From NCBI GenBank assembly GCA_030272155.1, contig CP126204.1, positions 3,525,501 to 3,589,500 on the forward strand: a DNA stretch of 64,000 nt, in the 5' to 3' direction. A program made the position numbers and the translations under genes. Positions 24,001 through 34,448 of the stretch are shown piece after piece (position 1 is the first letter of the stretch; the number at the start of each line of letters is the position of its first letter). This stretch comes from Tetradesmus obliquus. Taxonomy: Eukaryota > Chlorophyta > Chlorophyceae > Sphaeropleales > Scenedesmaceae. The notes beneath the pieces were generated by a model. It saw only the letters and a program-made list of their open reading frames with translations. It had not been told where the DNA came from and made no database searches.

Positions 24001-24359
24001 ATGCTATCAGGAGATGTACCAGACTGAAAGAGGCGCAGCACTCGCTTATGCAGCTCGCTAGCTGTTGCAGTGCACCAGCCTAGCACAGCAGCGGGCTGCA
24101 GTAGCTGCCACTCCTCCGGATCAGCGCTGCTGAAGTCCTTATCGTTGCAAACAATCGCCACGTAATCACAGATGAACCAGCCGAGGTTGGCTTCGAAGAT
24201 GGCTGTCAGCAGGCCGTAGAACTGCTGCTGCAGGTCGCCATCGAGCAGTGCTTGTAGGCCGAACCTCTGAGCGAGCACTCCGATGAATGATCTGACAGAT
24301 TCAGATTTTAAGTTTGTTAAAGGCGAGTCCACCAACGCCTGCTGCAAGCGCAGGGCCAT
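18097..24359 (-). CDS. HOS1/ELYS-domain nucleoporin-like protein with C-terminal FG motifs
   Basis: Model: 24359-23917, 23665-23197, 22740-22568, 22277-22064, 20912-20688, 19143-18097; 857 codons with every phase matching. The middle follows plant HOS1 in order: ALDEACNLL, then FVEALLAAGRPTTALAVQRA, LREAQVLLRVQLGCGLLAEAF, and DADEESALLGW through LPLYLLQRGRSLEALAAYAEY. These are hallmarks of the helical ELYS domain that anchors nuclear-pore proteins. The C-terminal ~200 residues are Ala/Gly-rich with SLFGG, LLFGTP, AAFGG and SLFGG, like FG nucleoporins, and end with a basic GRRSSKRLKQ, a likely nuclear signal. I see no N-terminal RING, unlike land-plant HOS1. A plausible role is pore-associated mRNA export or gene regulation. 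Introns around exon 20912-20688 are packed with its copies. Confidence 0.7.
19434..19509. repeat. Short interstitial CCCTAAA-type words
   Basis: CCCTAAACCC at about 19449 and AACCCTAAACCCTC at about 19496, with degenerate forms between. This matches the Arabidopsis-type telomere unit but too few copies are present to call a telomeric array. Confidence 0.35.
19551..19580. repeat. (CACT)n microsatellite
   Basis: About seven tetranucleotide units in the last intron of the HOS1-like gene. Confidence 0.9.
20985..21800 (-). repeat. 5' echoes of HOS1-like exon 20912-20688
   Basis: Longer copies of the exon start (LHPSKRTSHV.ALMQQLAAWAT) lie at about 21148-21070 and 21478-21408. Short copies of the acceptor and first bases recur at about 21020, 21240, 21350, 21570, 21680 and 21795, along with shared intron words (GCAGCACACACGCAGCAC). 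Confidence 0.75.
21936..21998 (-). repeat. 3' echo of HOS1-like exon 22277-22064
   Basis: Repeats the words for GCGLLAEAFSEL-RHC and the donor, about 130 bases downstream of the real exon end. Confidence 0.75.
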
Positions 24360-24950
24360 GTTGTACTGCTGCTGCTGCTAGCCCTTTTGAACTGGAAGAG
24401 AGCTTTACATGCCCGAGACAGCGATCGTCGTGATTGTCAAAGAACGCATTTCCTACAGGCCACCGGCAAGACTGATGAGCCAGGGTGTGCAATGCACTGC
24501 TGTTCAACAACTCGAACCTGGATGCAGGCGTCATAACACATCACACACTGTGCAACAAGTCGTTGCCAACAACCCTAACCCCTGACAGGCAAAAGCCAGG
24601 GGCGACTGGCGTGACATTGAACCACTTGGGTTGATCCTGCGATGCTTCAATGGGCGGAAAATTAGCTCAAAACTTCTGTGCTGCAAGCAAAACCAGCACT
24701 TGCCCAGGTCCGACCATGCCACTGATCCAATGTAATCCATACACATCTCCACAGAGACACCAGCGCAACTGCCAAACTACCTGCCCATCAGTCCTGGTGC
24801 CCATGCCTTCACGCTCAATTGAGGGGCAGATCAGGATCTTGCACGCGCCCACTCTTCACCCAGACAGGCCTGCTGCTCCCGCTGAGGAGAGAGACCCAGC
24901 AACCTCGATGCCCAACAGGATGAACCTGTAATAGGGTTTGCTGCTTGTGC
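24360..24950. other. Intergenic region
   Basis: Separates the HOS1-like start from the end of the lumen-protein gene. Short frames on both strands (for example 24531-24752 minus) show no recognisable domain. Confidence 0.4.
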
Positions 24951-24954
24951 TGCG

Positions 24955-25111
24955 CTCGCTTCGGGCAGACAAGGCTCTCCCGCATATCTCTTGTGTGTTG
25001 GTGTTGCTGCTTCACACCCACATCATCCCAAGAACCCTGCCTCCACTGCTGTAGGTAGGGCCTGCTGCTTTCGGCGATGCAGACGAGGCTCTCACACGTG
25101 TCCACTTCAAA
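24955..25111 (-). repeat. Two copies of the lumen-protein terminal exon
   Basis: VDTCESLVC at about 25108-25070 and DMRESLVCP at about 24998-24960 copy the GVDTRESLICPN end of the real last exon, downstream of its stop. Confidence 0.7.
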
Positions 25112-25143
25112 AGACAGCTGCTGCTGCTGCTGCTCCTTACGTC

Positions 25144-27110
25144 TCAGTTGGGGCAGATGAGGCTCTCCCGTGTATCCACTCCCGTGGTGGGGTTGGTGCC
25201 GTTAGCAATCTTGCACAGGAACATCTGCTGGTCCTTACGCAGCACCACATCGCTCCAGTCGGTGTTGGTGATGTTCACGTTCTGCAGGCAGCAGCAGCAG
25301 CAGCAGCAGCAGCGTCACATTAGGAAGAAATAAGGAATCGCTGGTCCTTGCGCAGCACAACACAAATCCGCATACCACATGCAACAGCCGGACACGAAAT
25401 TGTGTGTTGTGCAAGAATGAGCCCGCCAACACCGCATCAGGAAAATCCGCATCTTCAGATGTGCCGGACCCCAGGCCTGCCAGCGCCATGTCGGCTGTGC
25501 TGCCTAAACACCCAACAATAACACATGCTGTGATACCCACTTTACCTCAGCGGCCCTACAAGGAATGCTTTGCCACACAGACTTGAAGACAACAAGACAA
25601 CACACTAATGCATTACAGCCGCACCTTGAACTGCGCGTTGTTCACAAAAGCTCCCGCCAGGATTGCATCTGTGAAGTCCGCATCCTCAAAGTTGCCGGAC
25701 TCAAGGTCGGCTAGCGTCATGTTGGCACCCTTGAAGTTAGCGCTCTCAGCAAGGGCAGAGAAGAATGACACACCTGCGTAGCAAGCACAGCAGTGTTACA
25801 CGTGTTGTAATCGAGGTTGAAGATTTCATACGATTTTGAACAGGTCAGTTCAAAGTCCGAAGCCTGCGGCTTCTACATTCGACAAGGTGCTGCGAAACTC
25901 TGGCATCTGCAAGCTTGCTTGTGAAGCTTGTGAGGTGAGTATTCCAAGCCGTCAGTTCAACACAAAGATTCTGCTGCACTGCTGGTAGCTCTGTCGCATC
26001 CGCGCCACTGCTGGCACGCTGCCGCTGCTTGGTGGCTGCTGCTGCTGCTGCTGCTGCTGCTGTCGCTGCTGCTGCTGCTGCTGCTGGGCTCTCACCTGTG
26101 AGGTCTGAGCCTGAGAAGTTGGCCCTGCGCAGCACGGCCTTGGTGAAGGAGCGCTTGCGCAAGTCCTGCAGCAACAACACATGCAATGCGGAGATGACTG
26201 CTTTGTTGCATGTGTTTGGCGCATGCATGCGGCATGGCGACTGGAGTGACTGCCAGCAACAGAAGCAAGCAGGGATCAGCATCGCCTTAGTGCAGGAGCG
26301 CGTGCGCAAGTCCTGCAGCAACAACACAGGCGGCCAGCCAGGCCCACCTCTCATTTTGCAGTGCAGGACTGAATACTCAAGCTGGCATACTTGTGATGCT
26401 TACTTAAAGCGCAAAGCCTCGTGCCGCGCATGCATGCTGTTGCGGTGTGGCCAGCAACAGTGAACCGATAGCAACCAGGCAGCTCCAAGCCATCGCTGCG
26501 GCGAGTTGTAACTGCTGCCGCAGCCAGCTGCCAGCCTCTGCTGCATGCATACTCCACATCAGATTGACATGTATGGCGTGAAGTAGTATGTCACAAATCA
26601 GCAGCTGCTGTTCACCTGGTTACTCAAGTCCTGCCCATCAAGGGGTGTGCTGATGCCGCCGCCACCCGACACTGCCTGCGCACCCATTGCCATGGGGCCT
26701 AGCAGCAGCAGCGCTGCCGACGCTGCCACAGCTGCACCGCCTAGCAGCTGGCTGGCAAGGCTTTGTTGCTGCTCCTGCGGGGATGAAGTTGTGGAGTTGT
26801 GGGCATGGAAATGTATGCTGGGAGTGCAGAAGCACGGCGGTGACCAGTGACACCTGGCGCAATATCTTGTTGGTGTTTACCGCTGCAGAATGCTTTGGGA
26901 GCTTGTTAGTGTATAGCACCAGGTGCAGCGTGAAATGATGCGGACGTTGATACTGTTTGTGGCAGCAGCTACAGCGGGGCATTGACACAGCGGGTGTCAC
27001 TGCGCTGTGTGTTGGCGCAGCCTGGCAGGAACTCACCTGTGAATGTGCCCTGCATACTACACGTGCTGTTGCTCCTGCATATGGTATTGAAAATGCTTGT
27101 GGAGTCAGCA
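25144..27110 (-). CDS. Thylakoid-lumen pentapeptide-repeat protein
   Basis: Exons: an upstream one ending at 27037 (ATARVVCRAHSQ), then 26774-26616, 26165-26096, 25773-25625 and 25281-25144, with phases 0, 0, 1, 0. The start codon is not resolved and may lie in a further upstream exon. The N-terminus reads as a bipartite plastid/lumen signal: basic ARVVCRA, then hydrophobic AAVAASAALLLLGPMAM ending in AQA, a typical thylakoid processing site. The mature part has A(D/N)LxX pentapeptides (VLRRANFSGSDLTG, ANFKGANMTLADLESGNF, DADFTDAILAGAF) and ends with WSDVVLRKDQQMFLC and GTNPTTGVDTRESLICPN, as in lumenal pentapeptide proteins of plants and algae. The biochemical role of the family is unknown. 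Confidence 0.8.
25388..25507 (-). repeat. 3' echo of lumen-protein exon 25773-25625
   Basis: Repeats the words for DADF.DAVLAGSF..N.QF with the donor, 237 bases downstream of the parent. Substitutions (for example SGTSEDADF) show it is not under the same constraint. Confidence 0.75.
26262..26315 (-). repeat. 5' echo of lumen-protein exon 26165-26096
   Basis: Acceptor plus words for DLRTRSCTKAMLI, copying DLRKRSFTKAVLR about 150 bases upstream of the real exon. Confidence 0.7.
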
Positions 27111-27476
27111 CGGTCGAAAGTGAGGAGGAGAGAGCATCTACTGTGTGTGGTGTGTGGCCGTGCTGCTGCTGCTGCTGCTGACACAGTGACGGAACGGCTG
27201 GCAAGTCAGTCAGCACGCGGTAGAGCCGCACCTGAAGAGGCTAAGGGACGTGCTACTGCATGGCGCTGAGTTGCCTGCAAGCGAAATGAAGCACATCAGC
27301 TTCGATACCCCTGGAAGCGAGATCGCCAGCTCAGCTGCATGAACATTGTCTTGCTGTCCACACTGATTAAATGATTAAAAATGTTACAAACGCACCAATG
27401 TGGGGCACGGCCTGATGCTGGTGAAAGCCATCGTGTGTACACTCAGCAGCACAGACAGCAGTGGCAGCACACAAAA

Positions 27477-27731
27477 TCAAGCAAGCATGCACACTACTCG
27501 GGTCAAAGTGCAATCAACAATATAATTTAGTTGCGATAGCAGCCTCATTGGCAGTGACAGGTGGGGTACATGCTGCCCAGGGTGCAGCACAACTGCTGCG
27601 TCATCATCTGTCACAAAGATGATCCCAGCAGGACCCAGTCCTGAGACACTGTCCAGAGCTACAAACACGTTGATGAAACTCCCAACACACACTTTGGGCA
27701 ACCTGTAACTTGTGACATGTGAACTGGGCAC
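27477..27731 (-). other. Possible small coding frame, unrecognised
   Basis: An 84-codon frame with a protein-like stretch (GSFINVFVALDSVSGLGPAG, VVLHPGQHVPHLSLP). No domain recognised and no splice partner found. It may be a fragment of the mobile element to its right, or chance. The rest of 27240-28547 holds nothing I can name. Confidence 0.2.
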
Positions 27732-28547
27732 ACCACGATCAAGTGGTGTGATGCTGCAGCATGCGTGTCACCGCACGCACCGTGCGACCTTGGCAAGGTC
27801 CACAGGTGCTGTACAGCACGCTGAGAATGGAGAAGTGCAAGATGCCTGTATCTTTTGACATGCCAGCACACCCTTAAAAACCTTGCAGTGCAGGCACAAA
27901 TACATGGATGCTGTACAGCTGCGACTGTACAGCCTTGGCCAGCAGTACAGTACTGCTACGCGACCAAGCTCGCCAACAGACAACACAGTACTAACTCAGG
28001 GCCAATGCTCGCTGATCTAAGAAATGTGAAGCCCTGTCACCTAACAAATCAGGCAGCTTCAACCATCATAGCAAGTAACTACCAGCCCAGGGCCTGAATT
28101 GCCCAACAGACTATGAGCAATGTCGATGCTGCAGTCATGTCCTGAGATGCTACGCGCCTGCAATGCAACCATTACCAGGCATGCGAGCATTGCTGCTTCC
28201 TTGCTCCTGCAAACAAAGCCAGAGGTGCTGTCTGCCAAACACCTCAAGGTGGCCATTTACAGGTCATGCCCATGGCAGTTGCTTTACACCGCGACGTAAA
28301 TTGACAAATGCTGCCCAATGTAGCCCTCGGCACTCAGCGCTTCAAGGATCATGATTGCCTTAGGTTTGTTACAATATCCCCGTCTTGACTTAACATAACA
28401 ACAGACATGCCAGCAATGAGTGAGGTTGGGCCAGAAGCGGGCAGGCTACGCGTGTGCCGCGCACACAGCAGCCGCCAGAGCAGTGACAGCTCAGCATTCT
28501 CAGCTGAGCAGCACACAGCACACATCCCAACCCACTCCCCACCTCAC

Positions 28548-29099
28548 TCAAATTGCTGCACCAGGCAGGCTTGCGATCTTCTCCTGCATCATGCGCGTGA
28601 CAGCACATTTCTGCGCTGCCGACATGCCGACATACAGCAGCCACGTGTCAGACTGCCAGTCACCGTGTATGCGAATGAACAGCGGATGCACCCCGCATTG
28701 AAAGGCCCACGTGGCGCCGCCTCGCCGCAGCGAGTGCCCACCATATGCAGAGGGGTCCAGGCCACACGCCTTAATCAAATCCTTCAGACCCACCAGCAGA
28801 CGAGAGTATGTCAGGGGCACATACACACCACCCTGCACATGACCAAACGCCGGTGCATCCCCATCTGCAGGATGCAACGTGAACAGCTTCTGCAGCCAGG
28901 CGTATGGGTCCAAAACGTGTCCCTTCACCCCTTGAATGGTGATGACCTGCTGCCGCTGCCGAAACTGGTTGGTCTTTGACATGGTAACTGTGATATGCAC
29001 ACAGTAAGCCGCATGGTCAAGCACAAAGTTTTTGCGCCGCAGCACTGCCATAGACACAGGGCCAAGCCCAACACCGTCCACACACAAACGCGCATGCAC
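28548..29099 (-). mobile_element. Tyrosine recombinase fragment (C-terminal catalytic part)
   Basis: Open for 183 codons. The C-terminal half has the tyrosine-recombinase hallmarks: GGHSLRRGGATWAF contains the H-x-x-R pair, HGDWQSDTWLLYV supplies the His/Trp position and the candidate nucleophile Tyr, and upstream MSKTNQFRQRQQVITIQG fits the strand region before the active site. The first catalytic Arg is not visible, so the 5' part is missing, frameshifted or beyond 29099; similar sequence seems to continue to ~29150 in another frame. Eukaryotic proteins of this kind come from DIRS-like or Crypton-type elements. No reverse transcriptase or terminal repeats were found nearby, so the class cannot be fixed. 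Confidence 0.7.
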
Positions 29100-29462
29100 A
29101 AACGTTGCTCCCGTACAATCAAACAGCTGGCATTCAAGCCAAGCTGTATCTGCTTTACTAAAGCGAAATCACACTACCATGCACTTGAACCCTGATGACA
29201 ACAGCCTAGTCAAACTAACACCTGTCAGTCCTCATGATCCCTGCAGCACAAAACGTGCTTACCACATTGTATAAGAACAAATTACACATCCTCCGAGTCC
29301 TCACGGACCGCAGTGGATGCAAAACTGCGCATTCAAGCTGTCATCGGCGGTGCTTCTTCCCTGCTTCCGCTTCAGAGGTGCGCCTGGTGAGTGGCATTGT
29401 TGCTGCGCCTTGAAAGGTGCCACCTGGTGTTACCGACAACTAGTCACATTTTGATATTGACG

Positions 29463-29582
29463 TCATTTGCGCTCGTACAGTATGAATTGCGACTTGCGGC
29501 CCACCTTGTCGTACAGCCCACGCGCCCTGCAGCGGCAGCAGCAGCAGCGGCAGCAGCAGCAGCAGCAGCAGCGGCAGCGGCA

Positions 29583-29621
<39 letters not shown>

Positions 29622-32154
29622 GGTATTGATGCACCAGGTCAGCATGCACCAGGCAGGACAACATAATTGCGTGCACGTCACGCAGTGCCAAAATCTTGCA
29701 GGAGGCGGCAGCAGCAGCTTGTCTCACGCCTGCTGACAGGTGTCAGCCTCAGCAACGCACCTGTAGTTCTGCTCATGTGTCTGCCAGTACACCTTGGGCG
29801 CTCCCTTTTTATCTGCCAGCGCGTACACAGCCTCAATCAGCGCCTGGCCCACCCCCTGCGCACGGACCTGCAGTTGGCATTCGTGTGCACCACGGCATAC
29901 GGGCAGTCCGTTAAACGTTTGTGCGCACCACGGCACAAGGGCGGTCAGTGAGCCGTGCAACTGCGGGACATGCTCAAGCGTGCTATTGCAGCTCAGGGTG
30001 TCTGTACATCTCCCTGCCTTGTACAAGGCAGCCCAAGCTGGCAGAACCACTGCGTAGTGTCCAAGGCAGAGCATGCAAGAGCAGCAAAGCCAGCACACAT
30101 TGTCCACGCTTGTGCAGGGCGTTGTCACCGAGCTGGCACGTGATTGAGCACAAGCCAGGCTTGATACATGACTGCCAGTGCACGCACCTTTCCATCCACA
30201 TACAGGTCCTGCACACGTCAACATAGCAGAAGCAGGCAACAGAACACAGCAGTGCAGGCAGTGATATAGTCAAACAGAATGCGTTGGGCAGGTAGCTGCT
30301 GCTGCTGCTGCTGCTGCTGCATGACCAACCTTGAACCAGGCTCAGAGCGGTCCGTCCGCATAGAGTTGGGGTTCAAGTCTAGGTGCCTAAACTGAAACTC
30401 AAGCCTTACCTCCAGGTAGCAGTAGTGTGTGGCACACCAGATGGACCTATGGATAAGCATTCAGGAGCTAATGTTGGGGTCAGGGTCTAGGTGCCTAAAC
30501 GCCTAAACATAAGCCTCACCTCCAGGTAGCAGTAGTGTGTGGCACACCAGGTGGACCTATGGATAAGCGTTCAGGAGCTAGTGTTGGGGGTAGGGTCTAG
30601 GTGCCTAGATGCCTAACCTAAAAGCTCACCTCCAGGTAGCAGTAGTGTGTTGCACACCAGGTGGACCTATGCAGCAGCACATGCGCTAGCCCCACAACCT
30701 GCAGCAGCAGCAGCAGCAGAGTGGGCAACCCTGGGATGCTTCCCGTATGTCTGCAGATGCTACATGCCACCAACACCAGCTTGGCTTGCTGCAGGTATTG
30801 CTGCACGGAACACCAGCATAAAAATTGCTGCTGCCCTGATACACAACTTGGGGACAGAGGTTATGCTGCACCTTGCCTGCTGCAAGTCATGCCGACTGAA
30901 AAGCATAACCGACCACCAGCGGTTGTGTGGGATTACGTGCAGCCGTGCCAGCTCACCAGCCCACCCTCTTCCTGATATGCGACCAGGCCGATGTGGTTGC
31001 CCTGCAGCACCAGATAAGTCATTTCATATGATATAAGCTATATTCATATGATATAACAATGTGTGTTGTCAACACAAGCAACATCAGGGCTACACGCATG
31101 CGTCTGCTGCTAACTACACCGCTCTTAGATCAAACAGAAGAAGCGCAGCACACATGGCTGCAGGTGCTGTACGATAGCAGGCACTGCGGCAACACATGAC
31201 ACCTTGATGCCAAGTGCAGTGTGATCACGGTGGAGATGGGCTCATGCTGGTGCGCTGCATGACTCACTGCTGCATGGCTACCTTGAAGTTCATGATCTCA
31301 TGCTCTGCACTTCACTGGGAGCTTCTCACCTCCCCTCCCGCCATGAGGCGCTGCCAGCACAGCTCAATCACATTCTCAGGGACACTGGCCTTGTACCTGC
31401 AACACAAGACACATCACTTGATGTTTACGAAGCAGCCTCTTCCAACTCCAGTACAGTCAACTCCGTGCGCGCTGCGCCTATTCACTGCATGCTAAGACGA
31501 CTGGCGTTGCTCGTTGATCGCCTGCCTACCTTAATGTACCGGCACCCGTCCCCTTTCCCTGCTTGCACAGCCAGAATTTATTCTGCTGCTACTGCTGCCG
31601 CCACTGCTGCTGCTGCCGCTGCTGCAGCAGCCGCCGCACATGCTGCAGGCCTCACCAGGCGATGTAGTCGAGGAACAGCTCACGCCAGCGAGGCTTGTCA
31701 GATGCCTGCAAGAGGACAGCAGACTTGTACTCATTATTCAAAAGCATACTGCAGGCAGTGGATGCAACGAACATGTGACAGTGCTGTAAAAGCTGCAGCA
31801 TCATGAAAGTCAGCGATGAGTATGGCTTGATGTGTGTGCCAGCCTGCTGGCATATGTGGTGACATCAATCTGTGCAGTACGGCATAAGACCCTTGACACC
31901 GGATGTACGTGTATGTTCACCTGGAGGGGCCGTACAAATATTGCAGTGCTACCTGGCTGCTGGGGCTCGTCATCACCAGAGGCACCTGCCGCAGCAGGCT
32001 GGGCTGCTGCTGCTGCTGGCCGCATCTGGCAGCTGCAGCTGCGCCTGCTGCGTACTGCTGGATGCAGCAGTGGCTGCCGCAGTACGGTGCGTGCCTGGCT
32101 GCTGCTGCAGTGAAGGCAAGGCGAGGACGAAGGTGGTGCACAGCTGTTCAACAA
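29463..32154 (-). CDS. GNAT-family N-acetyltransferase
   Basis: Exons 32154 (or 32025)-31921, 31705-31656, 31396-31330, 30698-30630, microexon 30208-30188, 29867-29761 and 29526-29463; phases 0, 2, 0, 0, 0, 2 all agree. From the inner ATG (32025) the product is 160 residues, the normal GNAT length; the outer ATG adds 43 low-complexity residues. Order of motifs: AIFVRPLQ ASDKPRWRELFLDYIAWY (N-terminal strand and helix), ENVIELCWQRLM, GLAHVLLHRSTWC, DLYVDGKVRAQGVGQALIEA (acetyl-CoA-binding motif A, R-x-x-G-x-G), YWQTHEQNYR, and GLYDKVGRKSQFILYERK at the end. The substrate (polyamine, amino acid or protein amine) cannot be told from sequence. A TTACA at 29282-29286, TGTAA on the gene strand, is a candidate polyadenylation signal. 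Confidence 0.8.
29527..29620 (-). repeat. CTG-rich tract before the last GNAT acceptor
   Basis: About 30 CTG/CCG units on the gene strand run up to the acceptor AG directly before 29526. Confidence 0.85.
30188..30208 (-). other. 21-nt microexon of the GNAT gene
   Basis: Encodes DLYVDGK between an AG and a GTGCGT donor. The words are the conserved lead-in to the acetyl-CoA loop, so the exon is needed for a normal protein. Confidence 0.7.
30400..30562 (-). repeat. Two 3' echoes of GNAT exon 30698-30630
   Basis: HRSTWCATHYCYLE plus donor recurs at about 30560-30515 and, as HRSIWCATHYCYLE, at about 30448-30404. The spacing is ~115 bases and the following intron words (AGGTTTAGGC-like, TAGACCC) are copied too. 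Confidence 0.85.
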
Positions 32155-33335
32155 GTTGGTGTGATGGTTGGTGTACTGGTAGTGGATGGTGGGTGCAGTG
32201 TTGAAGCAGTGGAAGCAAAATGTGGAAGTGGCTGTTTAGTTGCCTGGCTCTGCAGCAGGTAGCTTAAAAGTCAACTATACCTGCGACGCGCCAAATTTCA
32301 ACAACAGCGTCCCCAGCTTGCAGGAAACCAGGCATGGCACGGACAACCCTGGCATTGCGGTGCACAGCAGAGCTGCAGCAGCTGCTGGCTCGACTAGGGC
32401 TTTGCTGATCTTCCTAGCTGTGGCTGCCAGCAAACATTGTAGCTGCTGAAGCTCACCTGCACCTGAACGTTTGTTTTGAAGCCAGCATTTTGGCTCAAAC
32501 ATGAACACTAGAGCCTGTGAGCTACGCCGCTGCTGCACCAGCACTGTGCAAGAGCGCAAGCTGGCCAGGATCCAGATGATGACTGGCAAGCCCGTGCAGC
32601 TGCTACGTGTCTGTGCGTATACACTTCAAGTCTAGGGCCTGTTCAAGGCTTTGATGCACAGACAGCATCGTGTTCCCCACCCATGCCCCACCCATGTCAT
32701 TGTCAGTGGGTAGATGACATGCGCTGGTTACTGCGGCCTGATCACGTGCCACAAGACACCAGCTCCTGTCTAAGACTCTTGGACGCTGCACTATCAAAGC
32801 TTCAAATGACAGCAGCAGCGCCAAGACATCGTAGGGAGCCCGGCCCGGCCAGGTGAACTGTGCTGCAGTCGCACACGGCACGAGTTTCGTGTGATTATTC
32901 ATCGCAATTTATCAATTACGTTTTACGTCAAGATATCACGTGCAACGCTGTTGCAGTGGCCCTGCAGGAAGCAGCAGCAACTGCCATGCTGACTCAGCTG
33001 CACTGTTGCAGACCACTCACTTCACAGCCACCTGCACCACTCTGCTTGCTGCTGCTGTTTCTGCCTTCATCATCAGGCACTCAAGCTTGTCATCTGGTAC
33101 AACTCTACCAGCGCATCTGTGCTAGGAGAGTTTGCCCTGCCAGCAGAACAAAGCACAAACATACAGCAGCGAGCAGTGCACTGCACCCATCCAGCAGTAG
33201 CAGCCAATAGGCTTCAACCAAACGCCAGATCCCATCCAGCAGTGCCACAGGCTCTGCAGCTGTCTCCCAGCCACACCAGCTGGCAGCTTTCACCACCAGC
33301 AGCTGTCCTGCAAGCAGCCCATCCGAGCAGCAGCA
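32155..33335. other. Divergent intergenic region between the GNAT and isomerase genes
   Basis: The two genes face away from each other, so promoters for both should lie here. No clear TATA box or coding frame was found. Short poly-CAG words occur. Confidence 0.4.
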
Positions 33336-34399
33336 ATGGCACAGTTCATCACCACACAGAAGAAGCAAGGCTATGCCATCATCAGCATTGCAAAGGAGCC
33401 AGTCAACAGCTTTGACACTGCCATGTGGCAGGCGCTGCATGCGGCGCTGCAAGCAGTAGAGGCAGACAGCAGCATGCGCGGCGTGATCATCGCAAGCGGC
33501 TTGCAGCGAGACATCTTTACAGGTGAGGCTAAGCGGCAACTGCTTGAGGGCACGCACGCATGCAGTTGTCTGAACAATATTTGCAGGATGCATAGGCGGT
33601 TGGGCATGCATTCTGTTGTTAGGTGCAGCTGTAGGTCGTTAGCTCGTCTGCAGGTTTGCGCCAGCCCACAGCAGCAGCAGCAGCAGCAGCAGCATGCGAT
33701 GTGACAGGCGCTGCATGCAGGCAGCGCTGCAAGCAGTGGAGGCAGACAGCAACATGCGCGGTGTGATCATCGCAAGCGGCCTGCATCGAGACATCTTCAC
33801 AGGTAAGAAGCGCCGCAAGTGCAGCAAGCACGCGCGTATGCGGGTGTCGTGTAGGATAGATGGGCTGTGGGGCATCTGTTTTGTTGCTAGGTGCAGCTGT
33901 AGGTCGTTAGCTTCATCTGCAGGTTGGCGCCAGCCCACAGCAGCAGCAGCAGCAGGAGCCTCCTGGATCCCGCAGCACGTGTGTATGCTGTTACAGCCGG
34001 CCGTTGTGGTTACAACACTGCTGATGAGTGACCACAACTCATCGCGTCCGTCGTCGACCCCACACCGCTCTCACAAGCGCACAGCAATGCACCTTGCCCC
34101 ACGGCTACTGGCTGTGACTTTCTTCTTCTTCTGCTGCCACTATCATCATAGCCGGGAAAGGTTTGAAGGAGCTTTACGCCCCGCTTACAAGCGCGCAGCA
34201 GTACGCCACCTTCTGGGAGGCGCAGAGCCGCTGCCTGGTGGGCACATCTGAGACCTGCTGCTGCTGCTGCTGCTGCTGCTTGCTTATCCCTCCGCAGCCG
34301 TCAATGACCTCAAGGAGCTGTACGCGCCCCTCACCAGTGCACAGCAGTACGCCACTTTCTGGGAGGCGTAGAGCCGCTGCCTGGTGGGCACGTCTAAGA

Positions 34400-34448
<49 letters not shown>

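Noticed and set aside
28163..28979. Plus-strand frames opposite the tyrosine recombinase
   Set aside because: They are antisense shadows; the conserved active-site words are on the minus strand.
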